Assembly (NCBI GenBank): GCA_902535165.1
Contig: CACASE010000003.1
Location: 57,550-121,549, forward strand
Source of the DNA: an uncultured Bacteroidota bacterium
GTDB taxonomy: Bacteria; Bacteroidota; Bacteroidia; Flavobacteriales; Flavobacteriaceae
Reading direction: 5' to 3'
Length of the DNA: 64,000 bases
Made by a program: the position numbers and the translations under genes. A model generated the notes under the pieces. That model searched no databases and was not told where the DNA came from. It saw only the letters and a program-made list of their open reading frames with translations. This document shows positions 17,907 through 27,239 of the stretch, one piece after another. The stretch's first letter is position 1. Each line of letters begins with the position of its first letter.

Positions 17907-19170
17907 AAAGAGGTCTACTTAACATAAATTCATTAACCTCATTTTTTATTTTTTTTATCATTTCCGTATTGTTATAATTAATCATAACATTATCAATTAA
18001 TTCAACAATTTTTTCCATGTCCTTTTCTTTTAACCCTCTAGTTGTTATCGCTGGTGTTCCAAACCTGATACCAGATGTTACAAAAGGAGATTTGTCATCA
18101 AAAGGAACCATATTCTTATTTGCAGTAATATCAGCTAAAACTAATGCTTTTTCAGCGTCTTTTCCAGTTATATTTTTATTTCTCAAATCGATTAGCATCA
18201 TATGATTGTCTGTTCCATTAGAAATAATATTATATCCTCTTTTGACTAGCTCTTTTGACATTGAATCTGCGTTCATTTTAACTTGAGTAATGTAGTTTAA
18301 AAATGAATCCTGTAAAGCTTCACCGAATGCAATACCTTTTGCACCAATTATGTGCTCAAGTGGTCCACCCTGATTTCCAGGAAATACAGCTAGATCAACA
18401 AGATTTGACATCATCTTTAATTTCCCACTTTTAAACTTAATGCCAAATGGGTTTTCAAAATCTTTTCCTATTAAAATTAGACCTCCTCTTGGCCCTCTTA
18501 GGGTTTTGTGAGTAGTTGTCGTTACTGCATGACAATGTGGAATAGGACTGTTTAATAAACCTTTAGCGATTAAACCTGATGGATGTGAAATATCAGCTAA
18601 TAAAAAAGCACCAACTGAGTCAGCAATTTCTCTAAATTTTTTAAAATCCATGTCTCTTGAATAGGCTGAAGCACCTGCTATGATCATATTTGGCTTCTCT
18701 TTTTTTGCTATATCATTTATTTTATCATAGTTAAGTAATCCAGTTTCTTTTTCTACCCCATAAAATGATGTTTTATAAAAAGTACCTGAAAAATTTACGC
18801 TTGACCCATGAGTTAAATGTCCACCATGTGCAAGGTCAAAACCTAATAATTTATCACCTGGCTTCAGAAATGCATGAAAAACTGCTGCATTAGCTTGACT
18901 TCCTGAATGCGGCTGAACATTAGCATATTCAGCTCCAAACAATACTTTTGCTTTGTCAATTGCAATATTTTCAATCTCATCAACAACTTCGCAACCCCCA
19001 TAATACCTTTTTCCAGGGTAGCCTTCTGCATACTTATTTGTTAAAACTGAGCCGCAGGCGCTCATGACGTCAGGGCTTGTAAAATTTTCAGAAGCAATCA
19101 ATTCAATTCCAGATAGTTGTCTTTGCTCCTCTTTTTTTATTAAATCAAAAATTTTTTTGGTATTACTCAT
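17896..19170 (-). CDS. glyA: Serine hydroxymethyltransferase
   Basis: PLP enzyme interconverting serine and glycine with tetrahydrofolate, feeding one-carbon metabolism. 424 residues, normal. [10 protein letters not shown] near residue 22, [38 protein letters not shown], and the PLP lysine in [14 protein letters not shown] are all intact. It is divergent from smpB. No glycine riboswitch or other leader is seen in the short upstream gap. Confidence 0.96.
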   Translation of the reverse strand: MSNTKKIFDLIKKEEQRQLSGIELIASENFTSPDVMSACGSVLTNKYAEGYPGKRYYGGCEVVDEIENIAIDKAKVLFGAEYANVQPHSGSQANAAVFHAFLKPGDKLLGFDLAHGGHLTHGSSVNFSGTFYKTSFYGVEKETGLLNYDKINDIAKKEKPNMIIAGASAYSRDMDFKKFREIADSVGAFLLADISHPSGLIAKGLLNSPIPHCHAVTTTTHKTLRGPRGGLILIGKDFENPFGIKFKSGKLKMMSNLVDLAVFPGNQGGPLEHIIGAKGIAFGEALQDSFLNYITQVKMNADSMSKELVKRGYNIISNGTDNHMMLIDLRNKNITGKDAEKALVLADITANKNMVPFDDKSPFVTSGIRFGTPAITTRGLKEKDMEKIVELIDNVMINYNNTEMIKKIKNEVNEFMLSRPLFIA

Positions 19171-19201
19171 CAGGTAGAATATTTTATATAAAGATACTTA
19201 T

Positions 19202-19209
19202 TAACTTTG
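19202..19209 (+). promoter_or_regulatory. -7 promoter element, TAACTTTG, of smpB
   Basis: Exact TAnnTTTG 4 nt before the GTG start of smpB; supports a leaderless GTG-initiated message. Confidence 0.55.
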
Positions 19210-19213
19210 CTTA

Positions 19214-19651
19214 GTGCAAGAGATTATTAACATACAAAATAAAAAAGTTAGTTATAAGTACCATGTTCAAAAAAAATATGTTGCAGGCATGGTTCTAACA
19301 GGTTTACAAATTAAATCAATTCGATCAAAAAAAGTCAATATTGATTATGCTTATTGTTCATTTGATTCAAATGAATTGTTTTTACATAATGTAAACTTTG
19401 AGAATTCTATATCTAATAGCAAAAATGACACGATCAAGCTATTGCTAAATAAAAGAGAATTAAACAAAATTGAGAAAGAATCAATGGCGCCAGGCTTGAC
19501 AATTATTCCTCTTAAAATTTTTCTTTCACAAAATAGCTTTGCTAAAATTCAAATCGGTATTTCAAAAGGAAAGAAGAATTATGATAAGCGTCAGTCCATA
19601 AAGCAAAGAGAGGCTAAAGTTAAAATTGGCAGATTAATGAAAAAAAATTAG
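19214..19651 (+). CDS. smpB: SsrA-binding protein SmpB
   Basis: Partner of tmRNA in rescuing stalled ribosomes. 145 residues. The OB-fold core shows KKYVAGMVLTGLQIKSIRS, the family hallmark, and the basic C-terminal tail ends in KKNYDKRQSIKQREAKVKIGRLM, as in functional SmpB. The start is GTG, in keeping with the promoter element just upstream. The ssrA gene is not in the window. The 3' end overlaps pcm by 4 nt. Confidence 0.94.
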   Translation: MQEIINIQNKKVSYKYHVQKKYVAGMVLTGLQIKSIRSKKVNIDYAYCSFDSNELFLHNVNFENSISNSKNDTIKLLLNKRELNKIEKESMAPGLTIIPLKIFLSQNSFAKIQIGISKGKKNYDKRQSIKQREAKVKIGRLMKKN

Positions 19652-20289
19652 ATTTTATTTTTTAACATTGGAACGAAGTTAAATTTTCCAAGATTTTTTT
19701 TTGAATAATTATTATCACCCTCTTTTTTTACTAAAAACATTTCCTGTTCCTTCAATCCAACAGGAATGATCATTTTTCCATTTATACTTAATTGTTTTAA
19801 GAGCTCAGACGGAATATCAGGACAACCTGCAGTAACTAAAATTTTATCAAAAGGTGCATTTTCATTTAATCCTAGATATCCATCAGACCATTTAATTTCC
19901 TCTGGATACATATTTAATTTTGATAAAGTTTTTTTTGCTTTTCTGTGAAGATCAAAGATTCTTTCTACGGTATATACCTTTGATTTCATATAAATTAAAA
20001 TTGATGTTTGATATCCAGAGCCTGTACCTATTTCTAAAACTTTATCATTTGGAATAATATTTAATGATTGAGTTTGAAATGCAACTGTATATGGTTGGGA
20101 AATTGTTTGATTATTTGTTATTGGAAAAGCTTTGTCATCATATGCATAATCCTGAAAATCCTTGTCCATAAAAAAATGTCTTGGAATATTGATAATAGCT
20201 TCAAGGACTCCCTTATCTTTTATACCTTTAGAAACAAGTTTTTCAACTAATCTTTTTCTCTTACCTTTTTGTTTTATAGAATCGTACAA
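19648..20289 (-). CDS. pcm: Protein-L-isoaspartate O-methyltransferase
   Basis: SAM-dependent repair of isoaspartyl residues in aged proteins. 213 residues. The family start KQKGKRKRLVEKL, the IPRHFFMDKDFQDYAYDDKAFPI stretch, QTISQPYTVAFQ and SAM motif I VLEIGTGSGYQTS are clear, followed by ILVTAGCPDIP. The start codon is TTG, which matches where the family begins. It is divergent from the Gfo/Idh oxidoreductase once that gene's start is corrected. Confidence 0.93.
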   Translation of the reverse strand: MYDSIKQKGKRKRLVEKLVSKGIKDKGVLEAIINIPRHFFMDKDFQDYAYDDKAFPITNNQTISQPYTVAFQTQSLNIIPNDKVLEIGTGSGYQTSILIYMKSKVYTVERIFDLHRKAKKTLSKLNMYPEEIKWSDGYLGLNENAPFDKILVTAGCPDIPSELLKQLSINGKMIIPVGLKEQEMFLVKKEGDNNYSKKNLGKFNFVPMLKNKI

Positions 20290-20324
20290 AATTTATGTTT
20301 CTTTAAAAAAAAATTAAATATATG

Positions 20325-20332
20325 TAAATTTG
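20325..20332 (+). promoter_or_regulatory. -7 promoter element, TAAATTTG, of the Gfo/Idh/MocA gene
   Basis: Exact TAnnTTTG 5 nt before the ATG at 20338. It would lie inside the coding region if the longer ORF starting at 20269 were real, so it supports the shorter gene. Confidence 0.55.
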
Positions 20333-20337
20333 AAAAT

Positions 20338-21300
20338 ATGATTAAAGTTGGAATTGTTGGTGTTGGTCATTTGGGTGAAATTCATTTAAAATTAATATTA
20401 TCCTCAACTCATTTTGATTTAATAGGATTCTACGAAACAAATAAGGAAAAAGCAGATTTAATTTCAAAGAAATATCAAGTTAATTTTTTTAATAGTTTAA
20501 AAGCCTTGTCAGAAAATATTCAAGCTGTAATTATATGCACCCCAACAATACATCACCATAAGACAGCAACTTTTTTTCTTGAGAATAATATTCATGTGTT
20601 TGTAGAGAAACCAATAACAACAAATCTAAAAGAGGCTAGTGAGCTAATACAAATAGCTCAAAATAATAAACTTGTTGGTCAAGTAGGACATGTGGAAAGA
20701 TTTAATGGGGCTTTTACTGAGGTTAAAAATCTTCTAAACCCATTATTCATTGAAGCACATAGGTTGTCAAATTATCCAGCGAGAGGAACTGATGTCTCAG
20801 TTGTTCTTGATTTAATGATTCACGATATTGACATCATACTTTCCATTGTAAAATCAAAGGTTTCAAATGTTTTTGCCAATGGAACAAAAATAATTAGTTC
20901 GACTCCTGACATAGCCAACGCAAGAATTGAATTTGAAAATGGTTGTGTAGCTAACCTTACTGCAAGTAGAATTTCATTAAAGAAAATGAGAAAGATGAGG
21001 ATATTTCAAAGTGACTCATATGTATCAATAGATTTTGATAATTGTAAATCTGAAATTGTTAGTATTGTTGATTATAATGATAATGATAAGTATGCTATGA
21101 CAATACACAATTCTGATGGTGTTGAAAAAGAGATAAAAATTAAATCATTAGATAATCTTTCAAAAAACTCGATTATTGAAGAGCATAATGATTTCGCAAA
21201 TTCAATTAATAATAAATTAAAACCGAAGGTAACGTTTGAGACTGGAAAAAATGCCCTAGAGTTAGCTTTTAAAATTTTAAGAAAAATTGATTCAGAATAG
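20338..21300 (+). CDS. Gfo/Idh/MocA family oxidoreductase
   Basis: NAD(P)-dependent oxidoreductase of unknown substrate, about 320 residues. The Rossmann motif GIVGVGHLGEIH opens the protein; VEKPIT is the family's EKP motif with the catalytic Lys; GHVERFNGAF and MIHDIDIIL give the second conserved region. The ORF track's 23 extra N-terminal residues precede the normal Rossmann start and span the promoter element, so they are discarded. The next gene (YggS-like) starts inside its last codons, so the two are co-transcribed. Confidence 0.88.
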   Translation: MIKVGIVGVGHLGEIHLKLILSSTHFDLIGFYETNKEKADLISKKYQVNFFNSLKALSENIQAVIICTPTIHHHKTATFFLENNIHVFVEKPITTNLKEASELIQIAQNNKLVGQVGHVERFNGAFTEVKNLLNPLFIEAHRLSNYPARGTDVSVVLDLMIHDIDIILSIVKSKVSNVFANGTKIISSTPDIANARIEFENGCVANLTASRISLKKMRKMRIFQSDSYVSIDFDNCKSEIVSIVDYNDNDKYAMTIHNSDGVEKEIKIKSLDNLSKNSIIEEHNDFANSINNKLKPKVTFETGKNALELAFKILRKIDSE

Positions 21301-21934
21301 ATTACAAAAAATAAAGAATGAACTAAATGAAGATACAACACTTGTGGCTGTATCTAAAACAAAGCCAGTTGAGGAAATTGAAAGTTTATATGAAATTGGT
21401 CATGTTGATTTTGGTGAGAATAAAGTACAGGAATTGGTAAATAAGCATACTTTTTTACCTAAGGACATTAATTGGCATATGATTGGTCATTTGCAAAGAA
21501 ATAAAGTGAGACAAATTATACCTTTTATTCATCTTATACATTCAGTTGATTCTCTTAGATTACTAAATAAAATTAACGACGAAGCAAAAAAAATAAATAG
21601 AAAAGTAAATATTTTAATTCAGATTAAGATATCAAATGATAACTCTAAATATGGTTTTAGTTTTGATGAAATTGAGTATTTAGTAAAAAACGGAATTTTA
21701 GATGAATATGAGTTTACTAACGTTAAAGGTTTAATGGGTATGGCAACATTTACAAAAGATGAAAATGTAATTGATCATGAATTTAAAAAATTAAAAGAAT
21801 TTTATCAAAAATATAGACCACACACAAATTTTTCGATATTATCAATGGGCATGAGTGGTGATTATAGGATTGCTTTAAAAAATAAGTCTAATATGCTAAG
21901 ATTAGGTAGTGTAATTTTTGGTGTAAGAAATTAA
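21287..21934 (+). CDS. YggS/PROSC-type pyridoxal 5'-phosphate homeostasis protein
   Basis: Alanine-racemase-fold protein that binds PLP and controls vitamin B6 and amino acid balance. 215 residues. TLVAVSKTKPVEEI carries the PLP lysine; HVDFGENKVQEL, WHMIGHLQRNKVR, and the phosphate-binding SMGMSGDYRIAL and LRLGSVIFG are all present. The start is TTG, overlapping the previous gene by 14 nt. An exonuclease gene follows 1 nt later. Confidence 0.92.
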   Translation: MIQNRLQKIKNELNEDTTLVAVSKTKPVEEIESLYEIGHVDFGENKVQELVNKHTFLPKDINWHMIGHLQRNKVRQIIPFIHLIHSVDSLRLLNKINDEAKKINRKVNILIQIKISNDNSKYGFSFDEIEYLVKNGILDEYEFTNVKGLMGMATFTKDENVIDHEFKKLKEFYQKYRPHTNFSILSMGMSGDYRIALKNKSNMLRLGSVIFGVRN

Positions 21935-21935
21935 A

Positions 21936-22424
21936 ATGTTTGCTATAATTGATACAGAAACAAGCGGAGGTAAATTTAATGAGGAGAAAATTATTGAAAT
22001 TGCCATAATTATCTATGATAGTAAAAAAATTATTGACTCATTTACCACACTTATAAAGCCAAATGTTAAAGTTGATTATTTTGTTCAAAAATTAACCGGT
22101 ATTAAAAACAGTGATTTAGTGGATAAAAAAACTTTTAAAGATTATGCTAAACGAATTTTGAATTTGGTAAGGAATAAAACTATTGTTGGACATAATGTCG
22201 AATATGACTACAGAATTTTAAAAAATGAACTTGAATCATGTAATATCAAATTCTCCTCTGATACTATTTGCACAATAAAAATGGCCAAAGAGAAATATAA
22301 TGATCTTAAGTATTATAATTTAAATTACCTGTGTAATTATTTTAATATTGAGTTGAAGAATCACCATAGAGCTTATGACGATGCCTTAGCTACACTTGAG
22401 CTTTTTAAAATTCTTAACAAGTGA
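21936..22424 (+). CDS. DEDDh 3'-5' exonuclease (DnaQ-like), short form
   Basis: Small DnaQ-type exonuclease of 162 residues, only the exonuclease domain. IDTETSGG supplies the DxE pair of motif I, VGHNVEYDYRIL the Asp of motif II, and HHRAYDDALATLEL the His and Asp of motif III. Function could be proofreading, RNA trimming or repair; it lacks the polymerase-alpha- or clamp-binding tail expected of a true epsilon subunit, so I do not call it dnaQ. It overlaps miaA by 4 nt (GTGA). Confidence 0.85.
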   Translation: MFAIIDTETSGGKFNEEKIIEIAIIIYDSKKIIDSFTTLIKPNVKVDYFVQKLTGIKNSDLVDKKTFKDYAKRILNLVRNKTIVGHNVEYDYRILKNELESCNIKFSSDTICTIKMAKEKYNDLKYYNLNYLCNYFNIELKNHHRAYDDALATLELFKILNK

Positions 22425-23320
22425 ATAAATTAATAAGTATTTCAGGCCCAACAGCCGTTGGAAAAACTAAGCTCTCAATTGATTTAGCTAAAAAAATTAA
22501 TTGTGAAATTATTTCATTTGATTCCAGACAATTCTACAAAGAGATGTCAATAGGAACAGCTGTTCCAAAAAAAAATGAGCTTGATCAAGTTAAACATCAT
22601 TTAATTCAACACAAGTCTATACATGATTATTATAATATTAATCAATTTTCTATTGATGCAAAAAAGCTTATAAATGAGCTTTTTAAGAAAAATAAGTATA
22701 TAATTTTAGTTGGAGGTTCATTCTTATATTTAAAATCTATTATCTACGGAATTAATAGTATACCAGATATTCCAAACGAATTAAGACATACCCTTAATAA
22801 CGAATTTGATAAAAAAGGGATTGATTATCTCAGAAAATTATTAAAAGAATTGGACCCTAGATATTATGATAATGTAGATCTAAATAATCACAGAAGATTA
22901 ATTAGAGCAATTGAGGTTTGTAAATACACAAACAAACCTTTTTCATCGTTTTTAAATGGATTTCATGAAAAGAAATACAATCATACTTCAATTTGTTTGA
23001 CTTTAGAAAGAGATGAATTATATAGCAAGATCAATAAACGTGTTAACGATATGCTAGATATGGGATTAATTGAAGAGGCTAAAAACCTCTACAAATACAA
23101 AAATTTAAATCCTCTAAACACAATTGGGTACAAAGAATTATTTAAACATTTTGATGGTTTATTTAAAATTGATCAAGCAATTGAGGAAATCAAAAAGAAT
23201 TCAAGGAGATTTGCAAAAAAACAGTTTACGTGGTTAAATAATAATGATGAACATGTATGGCTTGACTCGAGGGATGGAATAATTGAGAATATAAAAAAAC
23301 TAGAAAAGATAGTCTTTTAG
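22421..23320 (+). CDS. miaA: tRNA dimethylallyltransferase
   Basis: Adds dimethylallyl to A37 of tRNAs reading UNN codons. 299 residues. P-loop SGPTAVGKTKLS at about 8-19, SFDSRQFYKEM, the HHLI motif, ILVGGSFLYLKS and NHRRLIRAIEV match the family, and the C-terminus has KNSRRFAKKQFTW. GTG start overlapping the stop of the exonuclease gene. The 3' end overlaps the converging purC by 21 nt, the longest convergent overlap here. Confidence 0.95.
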   Translation: MNKLISISGPTAVGKTKLSIDLAKKINCEIISFDSRQFYKEMSIGTAVPKKNELDQVKHHLIQHKSIHDYYNINQFSIDAKKLINELFKKNKYIILVGGSFLYLKSIIYGINSIPDIPNELRHTLNNEFDKKGIDYLRKLLKELDPRYYDNVDLNNHRRLIRAIEVCKYTNKPFSSFLNGFHEKKYNHTSICLTLERDELYSKINKRVNDMLDMGLIEEAKNLYKYKNLNPLNTIGYKELFKHFDGLFKIDQAIEEIKKNSRRFAKKQFTWLNNNDEHVWLDSRDGIIENIKKLEKIVF

Positions 23321-24247
23321 GTTTTCTTTGATCCGATTTAATACATTGTTGCTTTTTGGTTTTATAAATTTTTCACCTAAAAGTTTTTCATACAACTCAA
23401 TATACCTACTTGAAACCATTTCAACCACATCATCACTGATTTCAGGTATAGTTTGACCTTCTAGTCCTCTAAAATTATATTTCATAAGCCATTCTCTAAA
23501 GAACTCTTTTGAAAGTTGCTTTTGCTTTTGATTTTTATTTTGTAATTCATTATAGGTATTTAAATAAAAATATCTTGATGAATCTGGTGTATGAATTTCA
23601 TCAATTAGAGTTATATCACCATTTGAATCATATCCAAATTCATATTTTGTATCAACTAATATCAACCCATTATCATTTGCAATTTTAGAACCTCTTTTAT
23701 AAAGATCTAAGGAAATTTGATGAATTTTTTCATAATCACTTTTATTTACAAGATTTTGTTTAATTATGTCAACTGGATCAATGTCCTGATCATGTAAACC
23801 TTTATCAGCTTTAGTGCTTGGAGTAATTATCGGATTTTCAAATTTTTCATTTTCTTTTAAGCCGTTTGGAATTTTATTTCCACATAAATTCCTTTTTCCA
23901 GCATTATATTCTCTGTAAGCATGACCTGAAAGATAACCTCTGACAACCATTTCAACTTTAAGGGGTTTACATTTTTTTCCTATTGAAACATTCGGATCTG
24001 GATTGTCAATCAGCCAATTTTGAACTATATCTTTGGTCCGATTTAACATTTCAACAGCAATCTGATTAAGAACTTGACCTTTGTAAGTAATTCCGCGCGG
24101 CATAACAACATCAAATGCAGAAATTCTATCACTAGCTATCATGATCATAATATCGTTTTTTAAAGTGTAAACTTCACGTACTTTTCCCTCATATTTAGAT
24201 AATTGATTTTTAAAAAGGAAATCTGATCTATTTAATATAATACTCAT
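23300..24247 (-). CDS. purC: Phosphoribosylaminoimidazole-succinocarboxamide synthase
   Basis: SAICAR synthase of de novo purine synthesis. 315 residues, the longer form common in Bacteroidetes. KYEGKVREVYTLKNDIMIMI opens the ATP-grasp-like fold; SDRISAFDVVMP, VVRGYLSGHAYREY, the LVDTKYEFG segment and DEIHTPDSSRYF are diagnostic. It starts where phoH ends (1 nt shared), so phoH and purC are co-transcribed. Confidence 0.96.
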   Translation of the reverse strand: MSIILNRSDFLFKNQLSKYEGKVREVYTLKNDIMIMIASDRISAFDVVMPRGITYKGQVLNQIAVEMLNRTKDIVQNWLIDNPDPNVSIGKKCKPLKVEMVVRGYLSGHAYREYNAGKRNLCGNKIPNGLKENEKFENPIITPSTKADKGLHDQDIDPVDIIKQNLVNKSDYEKIHQISLDLYKRGSKIANDNGLILVDTKYEFGYDSNGDITLIDEIHTPDSSRYFYLNTYNELQNKNQKQKQLSKEFFREWLMKYNFRGLEGQTIPEISDDVVEMVSSRYIELYEKLLGEKFIKPKSNNVLNRIKENLKDYLF

Positions 24248-25191
24248 TATTTTGATTTTGCTAAATTATATGCATCAATTATGTTTCTAACTAATTTATG
24301 CCTAATAACATCACTCCCATCCAAATATATTATTTCAATACCTTGTATTGATTGCAGTATTAAATTTGCCTCTTTTAGACCTGATTTTGCAGTCTTAGGA
24401 AGATCTATCTGACCAGTATCTCCAGTTATCATAAACTTCGCTTTTTTGCCCATTCTAGTTAGGAACATTTTCATCTGATTTTGAGTGGTATTTTGTGCTT
24501 CATCAAGTATTACAAAAGCATTATCTAATGTTCTACCTCTCATGTATGCTAGAGGAGCAATCTCAATAATTTCTCTTTTAATATAATCATCAAGTTTTTG
24601 TACTGGTATCATGTCTTTAAGTGCATCGTAAAGTGGCTGCATGTAGGGATCTAATTTATCTTTTAAGTCACCAGGTAAAAACCCAAGATTTTCTCCAGCT
24701 TCAACCGCTGGTCGTGTTAGAATTATTCTTTTAACATCTTTATTTTTTAAAGCTTTTACTGCGACCGCAACACCAGTATACGTTTTTCCTGTTCCAGCTG
24801 GTCCAATTGCAAATACCATATCATTTTTTTCAAAAGCTTCAAGAATTTTTATTTGATTAAGCGTGTGAGCTTTAATTTTCTTTTTATTTGTTCCATAAAG
24901 AATGACCCTGCCATTTTCTGGTTTAAGTAGTTTATCACCGTTTCCCTTAATAATTTCATTAACAGAGGACTCACTTAATTCATCATTATTTTTGAGAAAA
25001 TATATGATTGAATCTAAGATGACACAAATATTTAAAATTTTGGAGCTTTCCCCTTCAATCAATATCTTATCAGCTTTAGCTCTAATTTTGGTGTCTGTGA
25101 ATGCCTTCTTTATAATTTTTAGAACATCAACTTCAGCATCAAAGAAATCAGAAGGATGTAGTTCCTTGATGTAGTATTCAAATTTTTCCAA
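24247..25191 (-). CDS. phoH: PhoH family ATPase
   Basis: Cytoplasmic P-loop protein of the PhoH group, linked to RNA metabolism, often near ybeY. 314 residues. Walker A GPAGTGKT, VEAGENLGFLPGDLKDKLDPY, DEAQNTTQNQMKMFLTR and ITGDTGQIDLP are all intact, with an N-terminal KH-like region (about 1-100). The start is TTG. It is the first gene of the phoH-purC pair and is divergent from the SAM hydrolase gene. Confidence 0.92.
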   Translation of the reverse strand: MEKFEYYIKELHPSDFFDAEVDVLKIIKKAFTDTKIRAKADKILIEGESSKILNICVILDSIIYFLKNNDELSESSVNEIIKGNGDKLLKPENGRVILYGTNKKKIKAHTLNQIKILEAFEKNDMVFAIGPAGTGKTYTGVAVAVKALKNKDVKRIILTRPAVEAGENLGFLPGDLKDKLDPYMQPLYDALKDMIPVQKLDDYIKREIIEIAPLAYMRGRTLDNAFVILDEAQNTTQNQMKMFLTRMGKKAKFMITGDTGQIDLPKTAKSGLKEANLILQSIQGIEIIYLDGSDVIRHKLVRNIIDAYNLAKSK

Positions 25192-25251
25192 ATAAAAATG
25201 ATAATTTATTTAAGTAAATTTATAAATTAAAATGTTACCCTAAGTTTAAAA

Positions 25252-26073
25252 ATGTCAATAATTACTTTAACAACTGATTTTGGAATTAAAGATTTCCATG
25301 TTTCAAAAATTAAAGGATTATTAAGCATTGAAATAGAAAATCCTGAGATCATTGATATATCTCATGAGATATCTCCTTTTAATTTGATTGAGGGTGCATA
25401 TGTTATCAAAAATGCTTATTTAAATTTTCCAAGAGGATCAATTCACATTGTTGATATTGATTCTGAACATACACCCGATCAATCTCATATTGTCATAGAA
25501 ATGGATGAACACTTTTTTATTTGTGCTGACAACGGAATAATCTCATTAATATCATCAACAATTAAACCGTCAAAAATTTTTAAAATTAACTTAGGCTTGC
25601 AGTCTAATGATACCATAACCACATTCGTTAGAGTTGCAGCACATTTACAACGTGGGGGAAAATTAAATGTAATTGGAACCGAAATATTTGAAATTAAAGA
25701 GTTAACAGAGCTTAAGCCAATCATAAAATCTAATAATGAATTAACCTGCAATGTCATTTACATTGATAATTATGGCAATGTTATAACAAATATTACAAAA
25801 GATTTTTTTGAAAAATTTCAGGCAAATAGAAGTTTTGTTATAAATGCTCGAAACATAAAATTCAAACAAATATTCTCTTCTTACTCTGAGTCAATTAATT
25901 TTAGCAAAGAAAAAAAGTACCGTGAGGAAGTAGGAAAAAAAATAGCTCTTTTTAATTCATCAGATTTCTTAGAATTGTCAATTTACAAGAGTAATCCAAT
26001 AACTAGCGGTGGAGCAAGTTCTCTCTTTGGTCTGGGTTATGGTGACGTTATTTCTATCATATTTAATGATTAA
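25252..26073 (+). CDS. SAM hydrolase / S-adenosylmethionine hydroxide adenosyltransferase (DUF62)
   Basis: Member of the fluorinase/chlorinase fold family whose usual bacterial members hydrolyse SAM to adenosine and methionine. 273 residues. LTTDFGIKDFHVSKIKG at the start, EISPFNLIEGAY, the HIVDIDSE stretch and FICADNGIIS, and IDNYGNVITNIT match. A near-consensus element TAAGTTTA lies 3 nt before the ATG. The cellular role is poorly known. Confidence 0.86.
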   Translation: MSIITLTTDFGIKDFHVSKIKGLLSIEIENPEIIDISHEISPFNLIEGAYVIKNAYLNFPRGSIHIVDIDSEHTPDQSHIVIEMDEHFFICADNGIISLISSTIKPSKIFKINLGLQSNDTITTFVRVAAHLQRGGKLNVIGTEIFEIKELTELKPIIKSNNELTCNVIYIDNYGNVITNITKDFFEKFQANRSFVINARNIKFKQIFSSYSESINFSKEKKYREEVGKKIALFNSSDFLELSIYKSNPITSGGASSLFGLGYGDVISIIFND

Positions 26074-26113
26074 AATGTTAATAAATAAATTTTATATTTT
26101 TCTCCATTTACGA

Positions 26114-26121
26114 TATCTTTA
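26114..26121 (+). promoter_or_regulatory. Near-consensus -7 element, TATCTTTA, of dnaN
   Basis: One mismatch to TAnnTTTG, 5 nt before the dnaN ATG; same element and spacing as at pheT. Confidence 0.4.
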
Positions 26122-26126
26122 AAAAT

Positions 26127-27239
26127 ATGAAATTTATCATCTCATCTTCAGAACTATTAAGAAATTTACAGATTTTAGGATCTATATTAAACACTAACAA
26201 TACTTTACCAATATTAGACAACTTTTTGTTTGATATTAAAGAAAGTGACCTGATAATTACTTCATCAGATCTTGAAACCTCATTGTCATCTAAGATATTG
26301 ATTGAATCAACAATTACTGTAAATATTGCTGTACCAGCTAAGTTGCTAATTGATATTTTAAAATCATTACCAGATCAACCTTTAACATTTTCAATTAGTG
26401 ATAATATATTGGAAATTAATTCTAACAATGGAAAATATGCTTTATCTTATATGGACGGTGATGAATTTCCAAAATCTCTTATAATAGAAGATGCAAAAGA
26501 AATTTCATTTAGTTCTAAAATATTGTTGAATATTATAAATTCTACAATTTTTGCCTCCGGAAATGATGATCTAAGACCAGTTATGTCTGGTGTTTTCTTT
26601 CAAATGTCTAACGATAAATCATGTTTTGTCGCAACTGATGCCCACAAACTTGTGAAGTATGAAAGAAATGATATAAAATCAGATAATGTAGTAGAGTTTA
26701 TTGTTCCTAACAAACCTCTAAATATCCTCAAATCAATATTACCCGACAAAGAAGAAGATGTTAGAGTTTTATATAATAATGCTAATGCAATTTTTAGTTT
26801 TTCAACTTTTACTATGATTTGTAGATTAATTGATGGTAAATTTCCAAACTACGAGGCTGTAATTCCCAAAGAAAATCCAAATGTTTTAGAAATTGATAGA
26901 TTACAGTTGTTAAACTCAACTAAAAGAGCAAGCATTTTCTCAAGCAAGACAACCAATCAAGTAAAATTTGAAATAAAAGGTAATCTCCTTAAAATATCAG
27001 CTGAAGATTTAGATTTTAATAATAAAGCTGAGGAAACACTAGAATGTAATTATAACGGCGATGATATTGCCATTGGTTTTAATTCTCGATTTATTGTTGA
27101 AATGCTAAATAACTTATCCTCAGAATTAATACAAATTGAACTATCATCTCCCAACAGAGCTGGACTCATATCTCCATTACATGAAAATGATAGCAAAGCT
27201 AAGGTTACAATGCTAGTTATGCCGATTATGCTAAACTAA
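26127..27239 (+). CDS. dnaN: DNA polymerase III beta sliding clamp
   Basis: Processivity clamp of the replicase. 370 residues in three similar domains; MKFIISSSELLRNLQILGSIL at the start, ISSDLETSL-type strands, FVATDAHKLVKYE, and the C-terminal VTMLVMPIML are typical. dnaA and the origin are not adjacent; dnaN away from dnaA is common in Bacteroidetes. gapN on the other strand begins at the very next base, so there is no terminator. Confidence 0.96.
   Translation: MKFIISSSELLRNLQILGSILNTNNTLPILDNFLFDIKESDLIITSSDLETSLSSKILIESTITVNIAVPAKLLIDILKSLPDQPLTFSISDNILEINSNNGKYALSYMDGDEFPKSLIIEDAKEISFSSKILLNIINSTIFASGNDDLRPVMSGVFFQMSNDKSCFVATDAHKLVKYERNDIKSDNVVEFIVPNKPLNILKSILPDKEEDVRVLYNNANAIFSFSTFTMICRLIDGKFPNYEAVIPKENPNVLEIDRLQLLNSTKRASIFSSKTTNQVKFEIKGNLLKISAEDLDFNNKAEETLECNYNGDDIAIGFNSRFIVEMLNNLSSELIQIELSSPNRAGLISPLHENDSKAKVTMLVMPIMLN

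Noticed and set aside
20269-20337. Upstream 23 codons of the Gfo/Idh ORF
   Set aside because: They span a TAnnTTTG promoter element and overlap the pcm start; the Rossmann fold begins at the ATG at 20338.
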